A DNA stretch of 64,000 nucleotides from Candidatus Hodarchaeota archaeon (GTDB taxonomy: Archaea > Asgardarchaeota > Heimdallarchaeia > Hodarchaeales > Hodarchaeaceae). The notes under the pieces are model-generated. The model was not told the origin of the DNA. It saw nothing but the letters and a program-made list of their open reading frames with translations, and ran no database searches. The stretch lies in assembly GCA_016839815.1 (NCBI GenBank), contig JAEOTM010000204.1:1-64000 (forward strand). The letters run 5' to 3'. The translations under genes were made by a program, and so were the position numbers. Positions 1 to 8,715 of the stretch are shown here, one piece after another (position 1 is the stretch's first letter; the number at the start of each line of letters is the position of its first letter).

Positions 1-59
1 CAATTATAAGAAAAAAGTAATATGAGGTAAAATTAACCTATCTATTTACCAATACAATA

Positions 60-68
60 TTAATATAT
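60..68 (+). promoter_or_regulatory. Possible TATA box of the DUF4129-MoxR operon
   Basis: An A/T-only stretch (TTAATATAT) lies about 50 bases before the first possible start of the operon. That would put transcription near 90 and leave a short leader. Seen as sequence only; the whole upstream region is A/T rich, so the assignment is weak. Confidence 0.3.
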
Positions 69-118
69 CAAGATTTACATAACTAAGAATTCAATAACAA
101 AACAAATTAGTGATAAGA

Positions 119-610
119 ATGAACGGATTAAATTTCTTTGCTCAGATTGGCCCAGAACTCTATATATTTGCTTTTGTTGTGCTAATAGTAGCTAGTGCTT
201 TGGTCTATTACTTTCGAGAACGAATTATAGATGCTTTAGGAATTACTGCAGCTAAAAAGACCATTCTCGAACAAGAAATTGAACAGCGACTAGTTCAAAT
301 ACGACAATTGGCACGACAACAAATGTTTAAGGATGCTGCTGTTCTAATGTGGCAAACTATGACTCTTGCTTCCGAAGGTTTCCTGGGAGTGGGTCGCGCA
401 CCAAATGAATCCGCACGACAGCTTGGTGTTAAACTCATGAACAGAGGTGATCTTGATCCTGGAGCAATTAACGCAATTATTATTGCATTCGAAAAAGCAA
501 GATATGGTCAAACTCCCTTAACTAATCAAGAATTCAAAGATGGCTTGTCAGGCCTTCATCAATTCCTCCAAATGGCAACATCACTTGGAGAAATTCCTAT
601 GGCAGAATAA
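119..610 (+). CDS. Membrane-anchored DUF4129 domain protein
   Basis: The protein has one N-terminal membrane segment (about residues 12-33). A basic juxtamembrane region and a helical cytoplasmic domain follow, with the FEKARYG signature typical of the DUF4129 C-terminal region. DUF4129 domains usually occur at the end of transglutaminase-like membrane proteins or as separate partners of MoxR/DUF58 operons. This one is separate and has no transglutaminase domain. It is the first gene of an operon with DUF4350, MoxR and DUF58 genes, 41 bases before the next gene. The ATG at 119 is preferred; an in-frame GTG at 110 would add three residues. Molecular function is unknown. A role in a membrane-associated MoxR chaperone complex is inferred from context. 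Confidence 0.7.
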   Translation: MNGLNFFAQIGPELYIFAFVVLIVASALVYYFRERIIDALGITAAKKTILEQEIEQRLVQIRQLARQQMFKDAAVLMWQTMTLASEGFLGVGRAPNESARQLGVKLMNRGDLDPGAINAIIIAFEKARYGQTPLTNQEFKDGLSGLHQFLQMATSLGEIPMAE

Positions 611-651
611 ACGAAATAAAAAACTTCAACACTTTTACGAAGTGAATATTC

Positions 652-2361
652 ATGGCTGAAATCAATAGAACAACTAGTGCTCTTATTATTCTAGCCATTT
701 TCATATCTTATCCATTTGTTTCTGCATCGATGCTAGGATTTCTTTTTACGAGGAATACAACCAATTTCTCAATATACAATACTGGTTGGAACGGGGCTAG
801 CACATTTAAAGACCTTTTTGAAGAGGAAGGAGCGGAAATAGCCACAATTGTTGGCAGTAGTAATGTTCTCAATCGTCTGAATGAAACGGATCTAGGAGGA
901 AATAGAGGTTCATTAATTATCCTCGGTCCCTCAGTTCACTACGATTTTTCAGAATCGCTGGCAGTGCTAATGTATGCAATAAATGGGGGACGAGTAATAA
1001 TTGCTGATGATTTTGGTACAGGTAACGATATTCTCAGTGTTTTATCAATTTTCTTAGGATTTATCTCCGAACTTGATCTTGGTTCGATGGGATTTGGAGA
1101 CTCAGGAGGCACCAATCCCCTTGGAATGAATACTAGTACCGCTGGTCAAAATACTTCACTTCCATTCCCGATTGCAGGCATTGCCATTAATGGAAGTTTA
1201 TTAGCTGATCAAGGTAGTTATGACGATACCCCACTCACACCTGTTTTTCATTCTCCAAGTACATCACAAGAAGGAACAACCTATAAAATGCCTGCGCCTT
1301 GGGTAACTGACTTTACTACGGGATTAAGTGGAAATGGAGTAATTGGAAATTTTGCTTCAATTATTACCATGAAAGTACGGTATCCAGACCCAAACACTAC
1401 TGAAACAAATCCTAACGCGACTGAATATATTACCAAATGGGTACCAATGGGAGAATTTCCAGCTTCTGCTGAAGCAGCCTATGAAAACCTCGAATTACCT
1501 CCTGGAATTGAGCTACCAGATATGTCATTTAGTCTCCAAATTGCTGTTCTGTATAGTAGCACAGAAGCATGGATGGAGTCTGATATTTCATCAGCAAAGT
1601 CTGATGTTAATAGCATTGAACCAAATCTGAACGAATGGGGAAACCCGAATATAGGATTTCCAGTTTTTGTATATTTCCCGTTTCCACTAGGTGGACAAAT
1701 AATCTTATGCTCAGATCCATCTATCTTTATTAATCAGTATCTAGATTCTGATAATGAAGATTATCCACTCGCTGACCAGTATGATAACCGAGCATTTGCA
1801 GATAATGTCATTAGAATTATGATGGAGAAGCGACCAGGGCAAACGATAATTTTTGATGAAGGTCACCTTGCCAACAATCCATTAACACCAATATTCCCCT
1901 TGAGTCTATATCTAAAATTCTTAGATATGATAACAATGTTTCCACTATTCGCAATATTTCTTGTACCTATTGCAGTAATTCTGTCACGTAAATTCATTCC
2001 TAGAAAAACTCAAGCAAAACCTTTACTATTCACAAGAGTTGAACGGTACTACGGCCGAAGTTTCTTTGCTGTAAAAATGAGATGGTTCCTTGAATATAAA
2101 CAATACTCAAGAGGACTTGAATTAATATTTAGACGATTAAAACGCAATATTATCAAACGATACAGTCCTGAAGAGGAGTTAACTCCTGATGTTATTGCAA
2201 CTTATTTAATAAATGAATTTCCAGAGAATTTTTCCTATAAAAACCTCGTAGAAAATTTTATACTTATTGAAACAATAATCGAAACACGATCATTAATATC
2301 TGAAGAGGAATTCCTTGATCACTACTTTTTCCTGAAGAATGTAGGGTCGACAATTAACTAA
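652..2361 (+). CDS. DUF4350-like membrane protein of the MoxR operon
   Basis: The 569-residue protein has an N-terminal membrane segment (about 9-32). A large extracytoplasmic region follows, then a second membrane segment near residues 425-447 and a basic cytoplasmic tail of about 120 residues. The extracytoplasmic part contains a Rossmann-like pattern (LIILGPS, GGRVIIADDFG, then IIFDEGH near 398-404) as in DUF4350, a GATase-like domain commonly paired with MoxR/DUF58/DUF4129. A long Gly/Asn/Thr-rich insertion sits between the two halves. No catalytic Cys is evident, so it is probably a binding rather than an enzymatic domain (inference). It is the second gene of the operon, 36 bases before MoxR. 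Confidence 0.65.
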   Translation: MAEINRTTSALIILAIFISYPFVSASMLGFLFTRNTTNFSIYNTGWNGASTFKDLFEEEGAEIATIVGSSNVLNRLNETDLGGNRGSLIILGPSVHYDFSESLAVLMYAINGGRVIIADDFGTGNDILSVLSIFLGFISELDLGSMGFGDSGGTNPLGMNTSTAGQNTSLPFPIAGIAINGSLLADQGSYDDTPLTPVFHSPSTSQEGTTYKMPAPWVTDFTTGLSGNGVIGNFASIITMKVRYPDPNTTETNPNATEYITKWVPMGEFPASAEAAYENLELPPGIELPDMSFSLQIAVLYSSTEAWMESDISSAKSDVNSIEPNLNEWGNPNIGFPVFVYFPFPLGGQIILCSDPSIFINQYLDSDNEDYPLADQYDNRAFADNVIRIMMEKRPGQTIIFDEGHLANNPLTPIFPLSLYLKFLDMITMFPLFAIFLVPIAVILSRKFIPRKTQAKPLLFTRVERYYGRSFFAVKMRWFLEYKQYSRGLELIFRRLKRNIIKRYSPEEELTPDVIATYLINEFPENFSYKNLVENFILIETIIETRSLISEEEFLDHYFFLKNVGSTIN

Positions 2362-2397
2362 TTAAAAAAAATTACTATACATGCTAATAAATAAGAA

Positions 2398-3465
2398 GTG
2401 GAAGAAATGAGTAATACCAGTGCAAAAGGTAAGGATTTCACAAGTGATGAAATCACCTATGAAATGCTTGAAGTGAGTGATATCGCACGAGCATACCAAC
2501 AAATCATGGGAGAAATCCGGAAAGTATACATTGGAAGAACTGAAATATTTGAAATGCTTTGGATAGCAATGCTAACTGGAAAGCATGTCTATCTAGAAGG
2601 GGTTCCAGGAATTGGAAAAACCTACATGGCCAATGCATTCTCACAATGTCTTGGAACTGAATTCAGTCGTATTCAGTTCACTCCTGATATGCTCCCATCG
2701 GACATAGTTGGTACGAATATCTTTAATCCGAAAACAGGCACTTTTAGGCTGAAAAAAGGACCTATTTTTGGCAACGTCATCTTAGCTGACGAGGTAAACA
2801 GAGCTCCACCTAAAACTCAATCCGCGATGCTTGAAGCAATGGGTGAAGGCCAGGTTTCGATTGAAGGAGAAACCCACAGATTAGAAAAGCCATTCGTTGT
2901 CTTAGCAACTGCCAATCCAGTCGAACAAGAGGGTACATATCCCCTTCCTGAGGCTCAGCTTGATCGATTTATGATTAAGGTAATTATTCATCATTCATCT
3001 CCTGATGATGAATTAAGAATTATCAAATTCAAAAATGAACCAGTTCCCGCCATAATCAAGCAGGTAGTCTCCCCTCAAACAATCGTAGCAATGATGGATG
3101 TTGTCAAACGTGTTTATGTAAGTCCAGAAATATTAGAAATGATCCGTGATATCACTGTATCTACTCGTACAGATCCAAGGTTAATTCTTGGGTGTTCTCC
3201 CAGAGGAAGTGAAAGCTTATTGCTTTCAGGAAAGTCACGGGCAGCTATTCACGGTCGAGATTTCGTGATTCCAGACGATATAATTCTCATGATCCCACAT
3301 ATCGTACATCATCGTCTGATTCTTAAACCTGAGGCTGAATTAGAAGGGATTACACAAATTCGAATTTCCGAGGATATACGAGATAGTTTAACAATTCCTG
3401 TCGACCCTGTTGAGGAAGAAATGGTGTATGAAGAATACATCGAAGAAATCGATGATGAGGATTAA
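2398..3465 (+). CDS. moxR: MoxR family AAA+ ATPase
   Basis: A typical MoxR ATPase of 355 residues counted from the GTG at 2398; an ATG at 2407 would give 352. It shows Walker A GVPGIGKT (68-75), Walker B ILADE (128-132), sensor 1 TANP (171-174), and the family-typical RAPPKTQSAMLEAM and EAQLDRF segments. MoxR proteins are chaperone-like AAA+ ATPases that work with vWA-domain partners to activate or assemble target complexes. Here the partner is the DUF58/vWA protein encoded 46 bases downstream. The last 20 residues are strongly acidic. The family assignment is secure; the target complex is unknown. Confidence 0.93.
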   Translation: MEEMSNTSAKGKDFTSDEITYEMLEVSDIARAYQQIMGEIRKVYIGRTEIFEMLWIAMLTGKHVYLEGVPGIGKTYMANAFSQCLGTEFSRIQFTPDMLPSDIVGTNIFNPKTGTFRLKKGPIFGNVILADEVNRAPPKTQSAMLEAMGEGQVSIEGETHRLEKPFVVLATANPVEQEGTYPLPEAQLDRFMIKVIIHHSSPDDELRIIKFKNEPVPAIIKQVVSPQTIVAMMDVVKRVYVSPEILEMIRDITVSTRTDPRLILGCSPRGSESLLLSGKSRAAIHGRDFVIPDDIILMIPHIVHHRLILKPEAELEGITQIRISEDIRDSLTIPVDPVEEEMVYEEYIEEIDDED

Positions 3466-3511
3466 GTAAAGATTCCAAACAATTGAATGGAGTACAAAGG
3501 TGTATCCTTGA

Positions 3512-4981
3512 ATGCTTTCGTCTCGTGGTGCGTTTATTGCAATTGGAGGAATTTTGCTTCTCTCGATTGGACTAAGTGCTAAGGGAATTGGAACTGTTAC
3601 TACTATGGTTCCTATTCTCTTCAGTGGAGAGGGATTAATTCAACAGTCCGGTAACCAGACAGCAAGCGGACTTCCAGAGGGAATGGAATTTCTGGAAGCG
3701 TTTGAAATTCTAAATAGTTCTCCAATTGTGGACTACAGTATGTTTCTGGGAACATTACTTATTCTGGCTAGTGTTATTGGATTACCATTCTTCAGAGCGT
3801 CAGCTAATGCATCTCTAATACGAGTTACTCGTATGGTTGATAGAGAAAAGGCTTTCGCTGGTGAATATGTACATGTAACGGTTAAAGTGGAAAATACAGG
3901 TAGAAAACGGATCGACTTCTTAGAAATATATGATGCTATTCCTGATATGTTCGAGATTGTTTTGGGAGAGAATTTTATTATTACCCAACTTGCTGGTCAT
4001 GAAACAAAGGAGTTTTCGTATATTGTACAGGTGAGTACTCGGGGAGTTTATCAGATTGGCCCTGTAAAAGTTATCATCCATGATCGGTTAGGCTTTTACT
4101 TTGAAGAAGATGTAAGACATTTTTATACTGAAGTGCTGTGTTACCCTTCATACGAAGATATACGCAGAATGGAAGCATTAAGTAAGCGAAGACAGCAAGG
4201 AAAAATGTTTGGTGCCCATAAAACCAAACAAAAGGGTATGGGTGATGATTTCCATTCACTGGCCCGTTATTATCCTGGTGCTCCATTCAAATCGCTGGAT
4301 TGGAAAGCTTTTAGCCGAACAGGGGAATTAATGGTACGTGAATTCGAAGCAGAAAAAAATATCCGAATTGTTCTATTTCTTGATCATAGTGGGAGTATGG
4401 GAGCAGGAATCCCAAACAATACTAAACTAGATTTTGCTATTCGATCAGTTATGCTTGTTATGAAAATGGCGGAAGAGCGTCAAGATCTTTTTGGACTCAT
4501 AACATATGCAGATAGACCTACCTCTTACTTACCCCCAGGAGGTAGTAAATCGATGTTCCATCAATTATTAGAAATTCTTGCACTGGTGGAGCCAGAAGGA
4601 CGATCTGATCCTCTTGCAGCTGTTGATTATGTCATGCAAAGATTACCACGGGCATCATTCTATGTTTTCTTAACTGATCTCGAATCCTCAGATTCTGAGA
4701 TTTTTACTGAAGCAGCTAAACGTGCACGTTCTACTAAAAACAGGATAACAGTGATTTCACCCTTTGGTCCGTTATTTGAAACCAAATTAACAGATTTATC
4801 AACTACTGAAAGAGCCATTGCAGAAGCTATCTTTGAGGAATATTTAGGTTATCGTAAACAGGTAGAAGATAGCTTAAGGGGACTTGGGGTAGAAATTATT
4901 AATGTAGGACCTGATGATATACTACCTAATGTGATTAAGACCTATATGAAAGGCAAACAAGCTGGTAAAGGATCGGTGTAA
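3512..4981 (+). CDS. DUF58 protein with vWA-like domain
   Basis: The protein has two N-terminal membrane segments (about 8-27 and 76-95). A beta-sandwich region of CARDB/DUF11 type (about 105-210) follows, and then the DUF58 core. That core holds the signatures YYPGAPFKSLDWKAFSR and LMVREFEAEKN and leads into a vWA-like fold with the metal-ion motif DHSGS (291-295) and LTDLES further on. DUF58 proteins are the usual partners of MoxR ATPases, which lie directly upstream here. The next gene starts five bases after the stop. The vWA half should be cytoplasmic, where it could meet MoxR. Confidence 0.88.
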   Translation: MLSSRGAFIAIGGILLLSIGLSAKGIGTVTTMVPILFSGEGLIQQSGNQTASGLPEGMEFLEAFEILNSSPIVDYSMFLGTLLILASVIGLPFFRASANASLIRVTRMVDREKAFAGEYVHVTVKVENTGRKRIDFLEIYDAIPDMFEIVLGENFIITQLAGHETKEFSYIVQVSTRGVYQIGPVKVIIHDRLGFYFEEDVRHFYTEVLCYPSYEDIRRMEALSKRRQQGKMFGAHKTKQKGMGDDFHSLARYYPGAPFKSLDWKAFSRTGELMVREFEAEKNIRIVLFLDHSGSMGAGIPNNTKLDFAIRSVMLVMKMAEERQDLFGLITYADRPTSYLPPGGSKSMFHQLLEILALVEPEGRSDPLAAVDYVMQRLPRASFYVFLTDLESSDSEIFTEAAKRARSTKNRITVISPFGPLFETKLTDLSTTERAIAEAIFEEYLGYRKQVEDSLRGLGVEIINVGPDDILPNVIKTYMKGKQAGKGSV

Positions 4982-4986
4982 TCAAA

Positions 4987-6360
4987 ATGGCCACAAGTCA
5001 AAGTGCAGCATATTTCTTCCGAGTTGTCTATATAATTTTGTTTGTTTTTTCAGGATTCCTCGTGATTTCCAGTATCGATCCGGAAATGTTTGATTTTACC
5101 AACGTCTTTGAAATTTTAAATTATTTACTACTAATCGTGCAAGGAGCTGTCAGTGCGATGGGAGAGGTAGCCAAAATGATTACTAATACAATCCTTTCTC
5201 GCAAATCAGCTATTCCACTCCTCGGAGATACAAGTTTAGGAACAATAAATGTAGCTGATATCGATATAATGCTTGACTCGATCTTTGATCCCAATAATGG
5301 ATTTTACCCTCATTCAACCATTGATCTCACTAAGGTAGATATTATCAAAGAGTTCTCAATTTTTATAGGAGCTACAACGATCCTACTTTTACTCCCTATC
5401 GCATTTTTCTCAGGAATTGGATTTCTACGTGAGGGAGATACTAAGCTAGCAATTTACTCATTTCTAGGATTTCAAATGATCTTGATCGTTGCAATATTTA
5501 CTCAGAATATAAATATCTCAACTAAGATAGATACAAGCTCATTAATTTCAATGATTTTGAGTCCAATTTTTACATTAGGATTTTTATTGTACTTACTCCT
5601 AGAAGTGGCTTTTCAAACCTCGTATACACTAAATATAATTGAACCAATGACAGAAAGGGAAAAACGAATTCAAGAGCATCTCAAGCGAATTCGTACCTAT
5701 GTACCAGTAGACGAAAGTTTGAAGGCTACTGACCAATCAATACAGAATGTGCAATCCAAAAAATTCGGATTACTAGCAGCAAGCTATTTGCGCGAAATGG
5801 TCGAACGTCGAGTATTTAGAAGAGGAGATATAGTCCGTGATTCGAAATCTATGATGAGATTGCAATCTTATCTCGCTAATCTACAACAGAGTGATCCCCG
5901 TACAGATTCAAAATTAGCCGCTCAGACAGCTCAACCTGATCCATCTACCTTAATCCTGTATTTTATCCCCGCGATATTGTTTCGGATTGTTGCCGTAGTC
6001 TTGCTTTCATACTTTGTAATGTCTCCTGAGGGACTACTGAATCTTGAAATTTTAGGAATAAAGATATTTATCTTTCCCGCTCTTCTAGACAGTCTCGAAT
6101 TATCTCAACCAGAATTTCAAACAATTGCTATATTGAACATGGCACTAATCCTTATTCTCATTAGTGCAGTATTAAATTATTTATCAGGTGGAAAAACAAG
6201 AACGGTTATGAAGCGCATGGTTCAACGGATTGACACACTGGTAGATTTTGATCGATCAAGTCCCCAACCCACAACTACGAGCGAATCACCTGAAGCAGAG
6301 AGTATGATAGAGGAAGAGGACGACATAACTGACGAGGAGGAAGAGGAAGAAGATACTTAA
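4987..6360 (+). CDS. Multi-pass membrane protein of the MoxR operon, unknown family
   Basis: The 457-residue protein has about seven hydrophobic segments (near 10-30, 40-60, 122-146, 152-172, 186-210, 322-345 and 378-400). A charged loop of about 100 residues separates the first five from the last two. The C-terminal 30 residues are almost all Asp, Glu, Ser or Thr. I recognise no family. It begins five bases after the DUF58 gene, so the two are very likely co-translated. A membrane scaffold for the MoxR/DUF58 pair is the simplest inference, but nothing in the sequence proves it. Confidence 0.7.
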   Translation: MATSQSAAYFFRVVYIILFVFSGFLVISSIDPEMFDFTNVFEILNYLLLIVQGAVSAMGEVAKMITNTILSRKSAIPLLGDTSLGTINVADIDIMLDSIFDPNNGFYPHSTIDLTKVDIIKEFSIFIGATTILLLLPIAFFSGIGFLREGDTKLAIYSFLGFQMILIVAIFTQNINISTKIDTSSLISMILSPIFTLGFLLYLLLEVAFQTSYTLNIIEPMTEREKRIQEHLKRIRTYVPVDESLKATDQSIQNVQSKKFGLLAASYLREMVERRVFRRGDIVRDSKSMMRLQSYLANLQQSDPRTDSKLAAQTAQPDPSTLILYFIPAILFRIVAVVLLSYFVMSPEGLLNLEILGIKIFIFPALLDSLELSQPEFQTIAILNMALILILISAVLNYLSGGKTRTVMKRMVQRIDTLVDFDRSSPQPTTTSESPEAESMIEEEDDITDEEEEEEDT

Positions 6361-6382
6361 TTTTCCTCTCGAGCGTGATACA

Positions 6383-6916
6383 ATGCCTAAATTAGATCCA
6401 GAGAGCAGCGATGCAAGAAAAAAGCTTGATAAAAAAATTCCTAGCTATCTGTGTTATGAGAAACAGCCAGATAGAAAAACCTCTGATATATCAATTAGAA
6501 ACTATTTAGAAAATCGGTTATCGACCAGTTCTGATGATGTGAAAAAAATTCAAGAAGCTGCGTTAATGAGTCAGATGATTACGACTTGGTCTGATCTTGA
6601 TCGGTTAGTATCGAGCTTTACTGATACACGATATTTGATTAAAGGTTCCAAATATGGAATTAGTACATTTTTTGATTCAGGAATTATCAAAGACTTCGAT
6701 CTGGGTTACCTCTACACCTTAGAAAAGACAATTCTTGATATCATTGACCGATTAGACGAAAAAATCAAGCAATTTGATGATTCGATTGAGAGTGGAATGT
6801 TATCGGATAGTAGTCGATTAACCAATGAAATTTTAGAGGATCTTAGTGCAATTCAGGACGCTTGGCTTGAGAGGCAAAAATTAGTTGCTGATTTTCAAAA
6901 ACTTGGACTGGTTTAA
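6383..6916 (+). CDS. Small soluble helical protein ending the MoxR operon
   Basis: The 177-residue protein has no membrane segment and no cysteine clusters. It is mostly helical, rich in Ser, Asp, Lys and Ile, with heptad-like spacing in the last third (about 110-165). It starts 22 bases after the preceding membrane protein and is followed by the convergent MFS gene, so it is the last operon gene. Function unknown. It may be the cytoplasmic adaptor or substrate of the MoxR module (inference). Confidence 0.6.
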   Translation: MPKLDPESSDARKKLDKKIPSYLCYEKQPDRKTSDISIRNYLENRLSTSSDDVKKIQEAALMSQMITTWSDLDRLVSSFTDTRYLIKGSKYGISTFFDSGIIKDFDLGYLYTLEKTILDIIDRLDEKIKQFDDSIESGMLSDSSRLTNEILEDLSAIQDAWLERQKLVADFQKLGLV

Positions 6917-6944
6917 GGAAAAAAAAGGGAGTATGATTACTCAC

Positions 6945-8276
6945 CTATTGTCGATTTAAATATTCAGCAAAAGTTGCTAATCCTACTGCGATTACTGCTC
7001 CAACTGCGCAAATTAAGAAAGCGGGTGAATATGAAGATCCCGTGATGGTTTCACTACTGCCTTTTATTGCATCAATGACTACTGCGGGAATAATTGCACC
7101 AAGAATCCCAGCAACTCCATAGGCTGAAAAGACAAAACCGTAGTTATTACCTACGTTTTTAGTTCCAAAGAAATCTGCAGTAGTTGAGGGAAATAAAGCA
7201 AAGTTTCCTCCAAAGCATAGTCCAATGACACAAGCTATTGCGGTCAATAGAAGAACATCTGTTTGAAAGCCAAAGGTGAACATTGCTACAGCCAGTAAGG
7301 CGAACATCACAATCATAGTGGGAGCACGATTTATTTTATCAGAAACAAAGCCCCAAAATATCCTTCCACCTGCATTAAATAATGCTAAAATTCCAACAAT
7401 GGATGCAGCCAAATTATCATCGATGGTACTATTTGCTGCTTGTAAAAAGGTTTTCAAAATACCTAATGTCATTAACCCAGCAGTAGCTGCTAACACAAAC
7501 ATACTCCAGAGGAGCCAAAACTGTGGAACTTTAAGCATTTCACGCCATTCGTAATCACGACCCAATCCTGTTGCCTTAGGTGCGGGTGGTTGCCATCCTT
7601 CTGGTGTCCATCCTTTGGGAGGATTTCTCAAGAGCTGAGCTCCAAGGACAACCGCGACAAGATAAATTAATCCACAGATCAATAACGCGGGAGAGATGTC
7701 ACTTACTAAAATTTTTCCATCCAAATCACGGGCGATTACATTAATAAACGCAGTTTCTACACGTGCAAAGATAAGTGCACCAGCTCCAAAGCCAGCTACT
7801 GCAATACCAGTAATTAACCCTTTTTTGTCGGGGAACCATTTTACCAGGGCTGCAATAGGACAAACATACGCTAGTCCAATACCCGCACCACCAATCAGAC
7901 CATAGGTAATAACAAGCCAAATAAGTGTTAAAGTTGGATCGGTTTCAAAAAAAGTTACCCCTGCTGATAGAATATATCCTAATCCCAGTAAAATTCCACC
8001 TGTCGTTGCAACACGGCGGGGACCAACTTTATCCTGCCACTTTCCAGCAAAAATCATTACTACAGCAAAAGTCGCTAATCCAATCGCGAATGGTAAAAGG
8101 CTTTCGAATGTACCTAATTCGTATGGCTCCACCTTCAACGATGTCTGAAAAATTGACCAGGCATAAATCGAGCCGAGACACAGTTGAACGATAAGTGCAC
8201 CTACAACAACTAGATACCGATTATACAATGTATCAGAAGTCTCTGTCAGTTTACTCACCATTAAATTTTGAACCAT
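6945..8276 (-). CDS. MFS transporter, OFA (oxalate/formate antiporter) type
   Basis: A twelve-helix major facilitator of 443 residues. The first helix carries the OFA signature LCLGSIYAWSIFQ, and the loop after helix 2 reads AGKWQDKVGPRR, the MFS cytoplasmic motif. A central loop rich in Pro/Gly (KGWTPEGWQPP) is also usual in this subfamily. OFA members carry oxalate, formate and other monocarboxylates. The gene is divergent from acetyl-CoA synthetase across a 440-base region, so uptake or release of acetate or a related acid is a reasonable inference. The substrate is not determined by sequence. Confidence 0.88.
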   Translation of the reverse strand: MVQNLMVSKLTETSDTLYNRYLVVVGALIVQLCLGSIYAWSIFQTSLKVEPYELGTFESLLPFAIGLATFAVVMIFAGKWQDKVGPRRVATTGGILLGLGYILSAGVTFFETDPTLTLIWLVITYGLIGGAGIGLAYVCPIAALVKWFPDKKGLITGIAVAGFGAGALIFARVETAFINVIARDLDGKILVSDISPALLICGLIYLVAVVLGAQLLRNPPKGWTPEGWQPPAPKATGLGRDYEWREMLKVPQFWLLWSMFVLAATAGLMTLGILKTFLQAANSTIDDNLAASIVGILALFNAGGRIFWGFVSDKINRAPTMIVMFALLAVAMFTFGFQTDVLLLTAIACVIGLCFGGNFALFPSTTADFFGTKNVGNNYGFVFSAYGVAGILGAIIPAVVIDAIKGSSETITGSSYSPAFLICAVGAVIAVGLATFAEYLNRQ

Positions 8277-8715
8277 GAAAAAGAACGGTTCTAAATTAAA
8301 AATATGACCTGATATTCGAAAATTTTTCTGACTATATATATTTAAAGTGAGATAAGTTGAATTAATAATGGATACAATAAAGCCGCTTTTTGGACAAGAT
8401 TTTTAGTCTCAGATAGGAATCAGAAAATAAAATCCGTTATATTTCGGTTCGTAATCTGTATTTTATAAAGAGAGCTAGCGAAATTATCCGAAAGAATGCA
8501 AATCCATTATTTATTCCTTATTTCGTGAATATTCTATTCATCTGTTATATATTAATTACAATACAAGAAAGAAACTTCTTAATCTTGAAACGAACTAATT
8601 TGAATTGGATTACAGAGTTAATTAACACTCTGTAACTCAACCTTGGCAGAATTTACTTACTGTCAATGGCATCATTCAAACAGGAATTAAATTAAAAAAA
8701 TATCTGGGCGATATT
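8277..8715. promoter_or_regulatory. Divergent intergenic region between MFS transporter and acs
   Basis: This A/T-rich stretch has no convincing ORF. A TATA-like sequence (CTATATATATTTAAA, 8332-8346) could serve the minus-strand transporter, placing its start about 35-45 bases before the ATG. A second A/T element (TTATATATTAATTA, near 8544-8557) could serve acs with a long leader. No clear operator repeat was seen. Confidence 0.4.
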
